From assembly GCA_965371445.1 (NCBI GenBank), contig CBDUYN010000165.1:1-23106 (forward strand): 23,106 bases of DNA, given 5' to 3'. Both the position numbers and the translations under genes were made by a program. This document shows, piece after piece, positions 8,156-17,000 of this stretch (position 1 is the stretch's first letter; each line of letters opens with the position of its first letter). The stretch is from DASWIG01 sp965371445. Its GTDB lineage: Bacteria; Acidobacteriota; Thermoanaerobaculia; Multivoradales; J023. The notes under the pieces were generated by a model. That model had not been told where the DNA came from. It searched no databases and saw only the letters and a program-made list of their open reading frames with translations.

Positions 8156-9563
8156 GACGGCGGCCGCGGCGGCCCTCCTGCTGCTGGCCGCGGTTCCTAT
8201 GGGTGCCGCGCCGTTCGGCGTCAGCGACGAGGAGGCCGAGGCGATCCTCGGCTCTCTCGCCGAGCGCTACGAGGTCATCGCCACTCGCCACGGCTACGTC
8301 TTGAAGCCGCGCGAGGAGGCGCCGTTCACGCTGATCGAGGTCGAGGATAAAACGGTGCTGCTCGACGGCACGGCCCTGGAGCCGGTGGCGCTTGCCGAGC
8401 GGTTGGGCGACGAGGACGCGGCGCTCCTCTGGGCGCTGGCTGGCGAGAGCAAAACCGGCGAGCTCCTGCAAGCCGAGCGCGAGCGCCGGGAGGAGGAGCG
8501 CGGGCAAGACCTCGAAGCCGCGGCGGCCCTACGCGAGCCGCGCGAGGAGCGCCGCGAGGAGCGCCGCCACCGGGGAAAAAGCCACAGCGGCAACCGTTTC
8601 TCCATCGGCTCGGCGCTCACCATCGACGAGGACGAGGTCGTCCAGGACGTGGTGGTGATCTTCGGCGACCTCGAGGTCGACGGCGAGGTGCGGGGCGACG
8701 CGGTGGTGATCGGCTCGATCGAGATCGACGGCATCGTCGACGGTAGCGTGACCGCGGTCGGCGGGTCGGTCTCGCTTGGCGAGGAGGCCGACGTCTACGG
8801 CGACGTCCAGGCGGTCGGCGGCCGCGTCTACGATCCCGAGGGCCGCATCCGCGGCCGCATCACCGAGGAACCGCTGACGCCCCTCGGCCCCGTCTTGCGG
8901 GACTGGGACCGCGGCTGGGATTGGAACTGGTGGGACCCGCCGTGGCTTGATCTCGTGAACCTCCTCTTGAACACCATGCTCCTGGCGGTCGTGGTGCTCC
9001 TCGTGCTGGCGGTGTCGCGCCGCCGGATCGACGCCGTTGCCGACCGCGTCCGTCACGAGCCGTGGAAAGCCGGGCTGATCGGCTTCATCGTCGAGGTGCT
9101 GGCCCTGCCGGTCCTGGTGGTGGTGTCGACGGTGCTGGTGATCTCGGTGGTCGGGATCCCTTTCTTCCTGCTCCTGATCCCGCTCGCCATCCTGACCGCC
9201 GTCGTTCTGTTCTGCATGGGCTATGCCGGTGTCGCCCTGACCATCGGAGAGGCTTTTGGTCGGCACACCGAGCCGCGGCGGTTGAGCCCGTTTCTCGCGG
9301 TGCTGGTGGGGATCGCCGTCATCCAGGTCTGGCAGATCTTTGGCGAGACCATGACGCTCGTCGGCGGCTTCGTAGGATTCATGGCCTATCTGCTCGTGGC
9401 GGTCGGTTTTCTCTTCAAGTACGTGGTGTGGACGGTGGGTCTGGGGGCGGTTTTCCTCGACCGCTTCTCGCCCGTCGAGCCGCGCGGCGCCTACCTCGCG
9501 CCGCCGCCGTTGCCCGACCTCGAAGGTGACGGGCCGCGAAATCCCCCTAGCCCCCTTTCCTAA
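8139..9563 (+). CDS. bactofilin-like beta-repeat protein with signal peptide and membrane helices
   Basis: A 474-residue protein. Residues 1-23 look like a signal peptide (basic start, alanine/leucine core, AAP cleavage area). A charged helical region follows to about 150, rich in E and R. Residues 156-241 form a repeated short-strand region (VVVIFGDLEVDGEVRGDAVVIGS and similar turns), resembling the polymer-forming beta-helix of bactofilins. Tryptophan-rich DWDRGWDWNWWDPPW follows, then three or more hydrophobic blocks at about 270-292, 306-370 and 380-443. Classical bactofilins are short and cytoplasmic, so the exported, membrane-tethered layout is different; this may be a related envelope-facing family. 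A GGAG site precedes the ATG. The last residues (RNPPSPLS) are encoded within the inverted repeat that follows. Confidence 0.8.
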   Translation: MWKLVRTAAAAALLLLAAVPMGAAPFGVSDEEAEAILGSLAERYEVIATRHGYVLKPREEAPFTLIEVEDKTVLLDGTALEPVALAERLGDEDAALLWALAGESKTGELLQAERERREEERGQDLEAAAALREPREERREERRHRGKSHSGNRFSIGSALTIDEDEVVQDVVVIFGDLEVDGEVRGDAVVIGSIEIDGIVDGSVTAVGGSVSLGEEADVYGDVQAVGGRVYDPEGRIRGRITEEPLTPLGPVLRDWDRGWDWNWWDPPWLDLVNLLLNTMLLAVVVLLVLAVSRRRIDAVADRVRHEPWKAGLIGFIVEVLALPVLVVVSTVLVISVVGIPFFLLLIPLAILTAVVLFCMGYAGVALTIGEAFGRHTEPRRLSPFLAVLVGIAVIQVWQIFGETMTLVGGFVGFMAYLLVAVGFLFKYVVWTVGLGAVFLDRFSPVEPRGAYLAPPPLPDLEGDGPRNPPSPLS

Positions 9564-9629
9564 AGGGGGGATAAGACTCCGGATTATTCTCTGAACCCCC
9601 CTTTAGGAAAGGGGGCTAGGGGGATTTCG
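9537..9629. repeat. 34-bp perfect inverted repeat, REPIN/MITE-like and terminator-like
   Basis: The arm at 9537-9570 is the exact reverse complement of 9596-9629, separated by a 25-base AT-richer loop. Each arm also contains its own smaller palindrome (CCCCCTTT, CCT, AAAGGGGG). Two nested, oppositely oriented hairpin units are the architecture of REP doublets (REPINs), and similar C-run/G-run repeats are scattered in many genomes. The left arm supplies the last codons and the stop of the preceding gene. RNA from either strand would fold into a very stable stem, so it probably also ends transcription of the five-gene run. Confidence 0.85.
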
Positions 9630-9669
9630 GCGGACGAAGTCCGCCGGTTCCGTGTAAGATGCGTCCAGG

Positions 9670-11043
9670 ATGGAACGAGAAAAGGACGCGTATCCGCTGC
9701 CGCAGCCGACTCTGGCCCAGCGGTCCTGGCGGCGCTTCTGCGTCTTCATGGTGGGGGTCTTCTACCGCCGCTTCGAGGCCGCCGGCCTCGCCAACCTGCC
9801 GGCCGAGGGGCCGGTCATCCTCTGCGCCAACCACGTCAACGCGCTCGTCGACGCGGTGGTGGTGCAGGCGAGCTGTCCGCGTCCGATCCATCCTTTAGCG
9901 CGCAGCGGCCTCTTTCGCAGCCCGCTTCTGCGTCCGGTGCTCGCCCTCATCCAGGCGGTGCCCATCTACCGCCGGCGGCGCGGCGCCGAAGAGCAGACCG
10001 CGAAAGCCAACGTGGACTCCTTCAGGCGCTGCTACGAGTACCTCGAACAAGGACGGATCCTCCTGATCTTCCCCGAGGGGCAGAGCCACTCCGACCCGAC
10101 GCTCCGGCCGCTCAAGACCGGTGCGGCGCGGCTCGCCCTGGGCCTCTGGGAGAGGACCGGCCGGCTGCCGGCGGTGGTTCCGGTCGGGCTTGTGTTCCCA
10201 CAGAAGGGGCGCTTCCGGAGCGAGGTCCTCGTCCAGATCGCGCCGCCGGTCGCCATTCCCGCCGAGGACGCGGCCGCCGAGGACGCACCGCGCCGGTTGA
10301 CCGAGTCGATCGGCGAAGGCCTGGAGCGGGTGACGCTCAATGCCGACTCGTGGGAGGACATCCAGCTCCTGCGCTTGCTCAACAACTTTTTCGCCATGCG
10401 CAGCGGCCGGCGCCGTTCCCTCGCTCAGCGCTTCCGTTCGCTCCAGCGGCTGATCGACACCCACCGCTGGCTGCGGCTGACGCGTCCGGTCGAGGTGCGC
10501 CTCCTGGGCGAGAAGCTGCGGCGTTTCGAGGACCTCTGCGAGCACCACGGCGTCGAGGACTATCATCTGAACCTTCGCTACCGTCCGGCGCTCGTGGCGC
10601 GCTTCCTGCTGCGCTCGACCGCCTTCCTCTTTTTCGTCGCGCCCTTGGCGCTCTGGGGCTTTCTCAACTCGGCCGTCCCGTATTTCGCGACCCGCTTCAC
10701 GAGCCGGCGGGCGGCCCGCGGCCGCGACCAGTACGACACCGCCGGGATGCTCTTCGGACTGTTTTTCTTCCTGGCGTTCTGGGGGGCTCAGACGTTTGCG
10801 GTCTTCCACTTCTGGGGGACCTGGAGCGCCGTGGGCTACGGCGCGAGCTTGCTCGTGACTTCGGCCGTCGCGCTCCGGGTGGGCAAGGAGAGGAAGCGGA
10901 TCACGGAGAACGTCCGCGTATTTTTCCTCTTCCTGCGCCGGCGCGAGCTCCAGGCGTATCTACGGATCAAGCGCCAGGAGCTCGAGGTCGAGCTGGCGCG
11001 GATGGCACGCCTGGCGCGGGGCGGCCTCCTCGGCTCGCCTTGA
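9670..11043 (+). CDS. Gpt2/SCT1-like glycerol-phosphate acyltransferase family protein
   Basis: A 457-residue protein. The N-terminal 250 residues are a PlsC-type acyltransferase domain, with ANHVNALVDA (H55 and D61, five residues between) and FPEGQSH (PEGQ at 135-138). The HX5D spacing with an asparagine two after the histidine is how I remember the Gpt2/SCT1-like branch (NHPNSLLD type), rather than the HX4D of bacterial PlsC. GAARLALG and VVPVGLVF are the usual later motifs. The C-terminal part has three hydrophobic helices (about 313-335, 358-378 and 385-402) and a basic, helical tail. It probably acylates glycerol-3-phosphate or a related acceptor at the membrane; the exact substrate is not visible. 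It follows the inverted repeat and is likely the first gene of a new unit with the glycosyltransferase. Confidence 0.85.
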   Translation: MEREKDAYPLPQPTLAQRSWRRFCVFMVGVFYRRFEAAGLANLPAEGPVILCANHVNALVDAVVVQASCPRPIHPLARSGLFRSPLLRPVLALIQAVPIYRRRRGAEEQTAKANVDSFRRCYEYLEQGRILLIFPEGQSHSDPTLRPLKTGAARLALGLWERTGRLPAVVPVGLVFPQKGRFRSEVLVQIAPPVAIPAEDAAAEDAPRRLTESIGEGLERVTLNADSWEDIQLLRLLNNFFAMRSGRRRSLAQRFRSLQRLIDTHRWLRLTRPVEVRLLGEKLRRFEDLCEHHGVEDYHLNLRYRPALVARFLLRSTAFLFFVAPLALWGFLNSAVPYFATRFTSRRAARGRDQYDTAGMLFGLFFFLAFWGAQTFAVFHFWGTWSAVGYGASLLVTSAVALRVGKERKRITENVRVFFLFLRRRELQAYLRIKRQELEVELARMARLARGGLLGSP

Positions 11044-11062
11044 CGGGAGGCTCTTGAGGACC

Positions 11063-11368
11063 ATGCGGCTCTACTTGCGCGCCGCCGTGGCGCACGCCCC
11101 CAGGAAAGCGGCTAGCGTCCTCCGGCGGCTCCTGGGTAGAGTAGGACCGCCCCTGCGGGGACGTTCCCCGTGGGATTCGGAGCTTCGAATCGATGCCGAC
11201 AAGCTTGAGGTCAAGCTGGACCTGGACGGTCCTCGCCGTGCTGCTCGCCGCCCTCGCCGTGGCCGCGGCGAGCCTCGACCGCAGCGGCTGGCCGTCGCTC
11301 GTCGGCGACGAGGCCACCTACCTCATGCAGGCCGAGAGCCTCGCGTTCGATCTCGACCTCGCCTATGA
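11063..11368 (+). CDS. uncertain short ORF overlapping the glycosyltransferase start
   Basis: An ATG at 11063 preceded by TTGAGGACC opens a basic ORF (MRLYLRAAVAHAPRKAASVL) that continues to 11368, overlapping the next gene in another frame. The first 50 codons lie in otherwise empty sequence and end in an alternating acidic/basic stretch (LRIDADKLEVKLDLD). After that point composition becomes arginine-rich, as expected for an out-of-frame shadow. It may be a remnant of a gene 5' end, a leader peptide, or chance. I do not recognise it. Confidence 0.2.
   Translation: MRLYLRAAVAHAPRKAASVLRRLLGRVGPPLRGRSPWDSELRIDADKLEVKLDLDGPRRAARRPRRGRGEPRPQRLAVARRRRGHLPHAGREPRVRSRPRL
11156..11170 (+). promoter_or_regulatory. 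small hairpin upstream of the glycosyltransferase
   Basis: CGGGGA (11156-11161) pairs with TCCCCG (11165-11170) over a three-base loop, ending 22 bases before the ATG at 11193 and just before its GGAG ribosome site. It could tune translation or be incidental in GC-rich DNA. Confidence 0.25.
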
Positions 11369-12974
11369 GCGGCGCGACTTCGACCGCTTCGTCGAGCACC
11401 GCGGCCTGCAGCCCGAGGGGCTGATCCTCCAGAGCGGCGACGCGGGTAAGACGATCACTTTCGGCAAGCCCTTCTTCTACGCCCTCTACCTCGCTCCTTT
11501 CGTACGCCTCGCGCCGGTCCATGGACCGTTCGCGGCCAATGCGTTGCTCCTCGCCGCGGCGGCGCTCGCCGCTGCCTGGGTGCTGCGGCGCCGGCTGGGA
11601 GCGGTGGCACCGCTGTGGATCGCGCTCGTTGTCTTCGCGTCGATCGCTTTCGTCTACACGTTCTGGGCGCACGCCGACCTCTTCCTGATGTGCCTCGTGG
11701 CGCTCGCCCTCTCGCTCGCCGCCGCTGCCGAAGGCCGGGAAGCCGTCGGGGACACGTCGCGGCACCGTGAGCTGCTGCGGTGGGCCGCCGCCGGGCTGCT
11801 CCTCGCCATGGTCGCTTTTAGCCGGCCCATGTATGCCACGCTCTTCCTCCCGGTGCTGGCGGCGATCTACGTGGTGGCGCGCCGTCGGGGGAGAATGCGC
11901 AAAGGGACGTTGCTCGAGACGCCGGCGCTTGCCGCCGGCGCTCTCGCCCTGGTGCTGGGCGCCGGCTCCGTCCACCAGAGCCTCACCGGCAGCTGGACGA
12001 GCTACGGCGCGGAGCGGGGCGGTTTCTACTCCTACACGGGCTTTCCCGAGGTCGACTTTGAAGCGGCCACCGAGTGGCAGGAAAACCTCGACTTCAACCG
12101 TGCCTGGCTCAAACCGAGCGAGTTGGCGGCACGCAAGAAGATCCGCGCCTCGCTCTGGGGCTGGAACTCGCTCTACCTCCTGGCCGGCCGTCATGTCGGC
12201 CTCTTGCCGTATTTCCTGCCTCTTTTCCTTGCCTTCGCCGGCCGGCCGCGGGGAATCTGGAGCTGGTGCCTGCTGCTTGCCGCGGCGCTCTCGCTCGCCG
12301 CGTTCCTGCATCTGCGGCCGTTCAACTTCTGGGGCGGCGGCGGAGCGGTCGGAAACCGTTACTTCCTGCCCCTCTATCCGGTCTTCTGGTTCCTGCCGCG
12401 ACGGCGGATCGGCGTGCCCTACCTCGCCGGAGCCGCGGTCCTGGCAGGGCTCTTCCTCGCTCCCCTATGGCTTTCGCCGCGCGCTTATCCGCTCCTCGAA
12501 GAAGGTGAGTATCGCTACGTGTCGACGGTGGGACAAAGCCTTCTGCCCTACGAGACGACTCAGAGCCATCTGAAGCCTTCCGGTCAGGAAGACGTACGGC
12601 ATCACGGCCTGTGGATCAAGTTCCTCGACCGCGGCCTCGGCGCGGTGCGCCAGGGTGAACGGCTCCGTCTGCGCGGCGGCGGTTGGATCCTCGTGGGGAG
12701 CAGCGGTCCGCTCGTCGCCCTCGACGTCGAGCTGCGCGCCGGCGAGGACGTGACCCTACGCATCGACGGCGGCGAGCTCGAACGCGTCGGCCGCCGCGGT
12801 CCCTGGCAACGGCTACGCCTGACCCTCGATCGCCCACGCGCCCGCCATCCCATGTGGTGGACGTCCTGGGAGCCGTTCTACTTGTATCGCCTGCGGCTCG
12901 ACGTCGAGGGGGCGGGCACCGGCGTGCTGCCGCTCGACCTGCGCCCCGCCCGCGTCGAAACGCCTTCGTCCTGA
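11193..12974 (+). CDS. GT-C type membrane glycosyltransferase-like protein
   Basis: A 593-residue integral membrane protein with a first helix at about 10-27 and a following loop carrying GDEATYL (D39-E40). That acidic pair just after the first helix is typical of GT-C/PMT-like glycosyltransferases, which use polyprenyl-phosphate sugars. Many further hydrophobic helices follow to about residue 420 (for example FFYALYLAPFVRLAP and LLPYFLPLFLAFAG). The last 150 residues are a soluble, beta-rich domain (RLRLRGGGWILVGSS) that would face the periplasm. The acceptor is unknown; neighbours suggest envelope glycolipid or glycoprotein work. GGAG lies ten bases before the ATG. The stop is one base from the stop of the convergent SDR gene. 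Confidence 0.72.
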   Translation: MPTSLRSSWTWTVLAVLLAALAVAAASLDRSGWPSLVGDEATYLMQAESLAFDLDLAYERRDFDRFVEHRGLQPEGLILQSGDAGKTITFGKPFFYALYLAPFVRLAPVHGPFAANALLLAAAALAAAWVLRRRLGAVAPLWIALVVFASIAFVYTFWAHADLFLMCLVALALSLAAAAEGREAVGDTSRHRELLRWAAAGLLLAMVAFSRPMYATLFLPVLAAIYVVARRRGRMRKGTLLETPALAAGALALVLGAGSVHQSLTGSWTSYGAERGGFYSYTGFPEVDFEAATEWQENLDFNRAWLKPSELAARKKIRASLWGWNSLYLLAGRHVGLLPYFLPLFLAFAGRPRGIWSWCLLLAAALSLAAFLHLRPFNFWGGGGAVGNRYFLPLYPVFWFLPRRRIGVPYLAGAAVLAGLFLAPLWLSPRAYPLLEEGEYRYVSTVGQSLLPYETTQSHLKPSGQEDVRHHGLWIKFLDRGLGAVRQGERLRLRGGGWILVGSSGPLVALDVELRAGEDVTLRIDGGELERVGRRGPWQRLRLTLDRPRARHPMWWTSWEPFYLYRLRLDVEGAGTGVLPLDLRPARVETPSS

Positions 12975-12975
12975 G

Positions 12976-13842
12976 CTACCTCGCAGATCCCCCCTCAGGT
13001 CTTTGGGGCTTCATCGACGCCATGACGGCCTTCATCTTGTCGCGCGGCATGTCGGTCAGCTTGCCGAACTCCTGTCCGATCTTGAGCCATTCGCCGCCGT
13101 CGATCACCACGCATTCGCCGGTCAGGTAGCTCGCCCCGGGCGAGAAGAGGAAGGTGGCGAGGTCCGAGAGCTCCTCGGGCTTGCCGAAGCGTCCCAGGGG
13201 GACGGCTCTTTCGGCGGTCTTCACGTAGTCGGGCGGCATGAGGCGGGAAAAGGCTCCCTCGGTCGGGAAGGGACCGGGGGCGACGGCGTTCAGGCGGATG
13301 CCGTAGGTGCCCCACTCGACGGCAAGCGAACGGGTCAGGGCGAGCACCCCCGCCTTGGCGCAGGCGCTCGGCAGGACGAAAGCCGAGCCCATCCAGGCGT
13401 AGGTGGTCACGATCGAGAGGACGTGCGCCGGCGTCTCGCGTTCGATCCAGCGCCGTCCGAGCGCCATGGTGGCGTGGTACGTACCGTAGAGGACGATCTG
13501 GACGACGGCGTTGAAGGCGTTGGGCGAGAGGTCCTCGGACGCCGCGATGAAGTTGCCCGCCGCGTTGTTGACGAGGCCGGTGAACGCTCCGAGCTCCGCC
13601 TCCAGCGCCGTCACGGCCGCCTCCACGGCTTCACCGTCGCGGATGTCGGCGCTCGTCCAGGCGGCGGTGCCGCCAGCCGTACGGATCGCCTCGACGGTCT
13701 CGCGGAGCGGCTCTTCACGGCGTCCGAAGATGCCGACGCGCGCGCCCAGGGAGGCGAAGCGCTCGGCCATGCCGCGTCCGAGGCCGGTGCCGCCGCCGGT
13801 GACGAGGATGGTCTGGCTCTGTAAGAGGTCGGCTTGGAACAT
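12976..13842 (-). CDS. SDR oxidoreductase, 2,4-dienoyl-CoA reductase-like
   Basis: A 288-residue classical-type short-chain dehydrogenase/reductase. The cofactor site TGGGTGLG is at 15-22, the basic GRR at 40-42 suggests NADPH, and NNAAG is at 92-96. The catalytic region lacks the common YxxxK. Instead Y148 (in TTYAWMGS) and K163 (in PSACAKAGV) are 15 residues apart, the arrangement described for mitochondrial-type 2,4-dienoyl-CoA reductases. RLNAVAPGPFPTEGA and the C-terminal YLTGECVVIDGGEWL fit the same group. It would reduce dienoyl-CoA or enoyl-CoA during unsaturated fatty-acid breakdown, or a related substrate. GGAGG at 13849-13853 is a strong ribosome site. It is transcribed alone, convergent with the glycosyltransferase. 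Confidence 0.87.
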   Translation of the reverse strand: MFQADLLQSQTILVTGGGTGLGRGMAERFASLGARVGIFGRREEPLRETVEAIRTAGGTAAWTSADIRDGEAVEAAVTALEAELGAFTGLVNNAAGNFIAASEDLSPNAFNAVVQIVLYGTYHATMALGRRWIERETPAHVLSIVTTYAWMGSAFVLPSACAKAGVLALTRSLAVEWGTYGIRLNAVAPGPFPTEGAFSRLMPPDYVKTAERAVPLGRFGKPEELSDLATFLFSPGASYLTGECVVIDGGEWLKIGQEFGKLTDMPRDKMKAVMASMKPQRPEGGSAR

Positions 13843-13983
13843 GGGGGTCCTCCGTGGTCAGGGCGGTGACCCTATCACCGAGCCGATCCGCCAGGGTCAG
13901 GCGACCGGCTACGAAGGAATTGCCGAGGGTTTCAGACCACGGCCCGCCCAGGAGCCGTCAGGGCTGCTCGAGAGGGGTGCTCC

Positions 13984-14013
13984 TTGACCTCACAGAACTG
14001 TGGATGGTAATCT
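13984..14013 (+). promoter_or_regulatory. sigma-70-like promoter with internal palindrome
   Basis: TTGACC (13984-13989) and TAATCT (14008-14013) are separated by 18 bases and lie about 70 bases before the start of the large secreted-protein gene. The spacer contains CACAG-AA-CTGTG (13991-14002), a perfect 12-base palindrome in the position where a repressor would block RNA polymerase. Function is inferred from position only. Confidence 0.45.
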
Positions 14014-14083
14014 CCACCGACCGGGAGAAGGCCCATCTGCACAGCTGAATCTACATTCAACCCAAGAATCCGGAGCGTCCCCT

Positions 14084-17000
14084 ATGAGCAAGGTTCACCT
14101 CACCTCGTATCTCGTCGCAACACGTCCTGTCCTGGCACTGTGTCTGGCCGTCGGAGTCCTCATAGGATTGCCGCCTGCCCGGGCGGGTGAGAACAAGTGG
14201 ACCTCTCAGGGGCCTTTCTCGGGCGCCGTCACGGCGCTCGCCACCGATCCGCAGAGCACGTTGCCGAATATCACCGTCTTTGCCGGTATCGACGGCAGCG
14301 GTGTGTACCGCAGCGACGACGGCGGCGAGAGCTGGACGCAGGAGAACGGCGGCTTGACCGGTACAGGTCTCCTCGTGCAGGACCTGGAGCTCGTCGTGGA
14401 CATCGCGGTCGAGCCTGCTTTCCCGACCTTGGAGCCCACCATCCTCTATGCCGCGACCAACGGCGGTGGTGTTTTCAGGGCGACGGCCTCGACGGCCGGC
14501 GCTCCCGTGGCGCCCCTGGTCTGGACGGCCATCAACGGCGTGGGGGCCACCGCGCTCGGCAACCTCTTCGTGCTGTCCATCGAGGTGGACCCCAACGAGC
14601 CCAACATCCTCTACGCGGGGACCAACGGCGGCGGCCTCTTTCGCAGCCTCGACACCGGGGCGACGTGGGCGGAGATCAACGACGGCGTGGGGCAGCGGGT
14701 GGTCTTCGACGTGGAGATCCCCATTCCGACGCAGCTCGATTTCGTCATCAACGAAGTGCATGCCGATCCGGACAGCTCCGGCTTCGGAGGCGGAGCTGAG
14801 ACCGGTGAGTTCATCGAGCTCAAAGGCCAGCCTTTGACCACGTTCTTTGGCGTTCTTGTCTTCTATCAGGCCGGCGCTCCCTTCGTGGACCTGGTGACGG
14901 GCGTATGTGAGCCCGCGGAGGACTTCGACGTGGAGGACGACGCCTACGAGGAGCTCGTCGTGGGCGGCACCTTCGACACCAACGGCCTCTTCGTGGTCGC
15001 CGACGACGCCGGAGTTGCCAATGTGGATCAGGTGACGGGCTTCGACCTGCGGGACGACACGATCGCCGTGGCTCTTCATTCCGGCGGCGGGTTCGTCGGC
15101 TTCAACGCCAGTACCCGGGATCTTCTCGACCTCGTGATCTACAGCGTCGGCGGTCCGTTTGACCACTGTATCCAGCCGGCGTTCGGGCTGCAGATCTCCG
15201 GCAACAATCAGATCGGCGCCAGCGGAGCGGGCGCGTCGGCGGCGCGCGCCCCCGACGGAGGGGACCGCAGGTCGCCCCACCTCTTCGCTACCCTGGCCCC
15301 CACCCCCGGACAGCTCAACGTCGCGATCGAGCACCTCCTGGCCGGTACCGACCTGAACGGTGTCTTCCGCACCGACGAGCGGCGCGTCACGGGACGTTCC
15401 CCCGAGTGGTTCCCGATCAACAACGGTTTGACCTCCGACATCGTCTTTGCCCTGGCCGTCGACGGTTCCGTCCCCGTGGGTTGCGGGCGCCTGGGCCAGT
15501 CGACGCCGTACGTGGGCACGAGCAACGACGGTGTGTTCAAGGGCACGGACCTGTGCGATCTCGTGTTGCTCGATGATTGGGTGGCGTTCAATGGCGGTCT
15601 GCCCAGCGGAACGACCATCCGCGCCATGGAGGTCTCGCCTCCCCTGGGAGTCGTTCCGTCGATGATCTTCGCCGGTTCCGAAGAGGGCAAGATCTTCCGG
15701 AGGGTGACCTCGGCCGGCGGCTGGGAGGAGGTCTTCAACGGCCTCGAAGGCATCATGATCGACGCGGTGGAGGTCTACCAGAGAGAAGGCACGCAGATGG
15801 TCTTCGCCGGGAGCGGTCACGACATCGCCGGCCCGGCGATCGGGCTCGGTGGCGGTGTGTTCGCCACCGTGGACTCGGGCGCCAACTGGTTCCAGACCGG
15901 CCCGCGGGTCGACGCCCTCAGCGGCATCTACGTCGAGGCCGTGGAGATCGATCCGGCGACGCCGACGACGGTCTACGCCGGGACCTTCGGCGGTGGCGTC
16001 TTCGTTTCTACCGACGCCGGCGCTACGTGGGCGGCGCGGAATACGGGCATTCCGACCTCCGGCCTGGACGCCGTCAGCCGTTTCGTCCTGTCGCTGGCCC
16101 TCGACCCGTCAGCCCCGGCCACGCTCTACGCCGGCACCGACCTGGACGGCATCTTCAAGACGACCGACGGTGGCACCACTTGGGCCGCGGCCAACACGGG
16201 GCTTCCGGCGGGCCATTTCTCGATCCACGACCTCGAGGTGGATCCGACGGCCTCCAACATCGTCTACGCGGCCACCGGCCGGCTCTTCAAGTCCACCGAC
16301 GGCGGCGGCAGCTGGACGTTGGCCATTACGGGGTTTCCCACCAACACGACCGTCCTGGACGTCGAAATCGATCCGGTCGTCCCCACCGTGCTGTACGCCC
16401 TCACGGAGAACAAGGGTCTCTTCAAGTCGGCGGACAGCGGCGCCAACTGGTTCGACGCCAACACAGGATTGACCGACGCTTTCATCCGCAGCCTGGCGGT
16501 GGATCCCAGCAACAACACCACGGTCTACGCCGGCACGGACGGCAGCGGTCTCTTCAAGAGCGCGGACGGTGGGCTCAATTGGCTGCCCGTGTCCGAGGGT
16601 TTGGACAGCCTCTTCGTGCTCTCCATCGCGGTGGACACCATGAGCTCCCCGGTCGGCACCGATTCGCAGACCCTGTACGTCGGCACGGAGAACGGCGGCG
16701 TCTTTCGCTCGACGGACGCGGCCAACGCCTGGGCGGCCTTCAACACCGGCCTGACCAATTTCGACGTGCTCGACATCGAGATCGATCCCACGGACTCGCG
16801 GATCCGGTACGCCGGGACCTTCGGCGGCGGCGTCTACGACTTCAAGGAGTTGGAACGGGTGACGATCTTTCCCTCCGCCGGCCTCGTCACCACCGAGGCC
16901 GGCGGTCAGGCGACGTTCACGGCCGTCTTGACCGCGGCGCCCATCGCCGACGTCACCTTGACGCTTAGCAGCTCGAACACGAGCGAGGGCACCGTGTCGC

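Noticed and set aside
12995..13824. Long antisense ORFs over the SDR gene
   Set aside because: Arginine/glycine-rich translations without motifs; the minus-strand frame has full SDR motifs and a strong ribosome site.
14000..14083. Upstream ATG of the secreted-protein gene
   Set aside because: It would put 28 hydrophilic residues before the signal peptide and overlaps the promoter; ATG at 14084 has GGAG at the right distance.
14057..15820. 587-residue minus-strand ORF inside the secreted-protein gene
   Set aside because: It is a shadow of the plus-strand frame in GC-rich DNA; translation is rich in H, R, G and D with no domain, and the plus strand has signal peptide and repeated Asp boxes.
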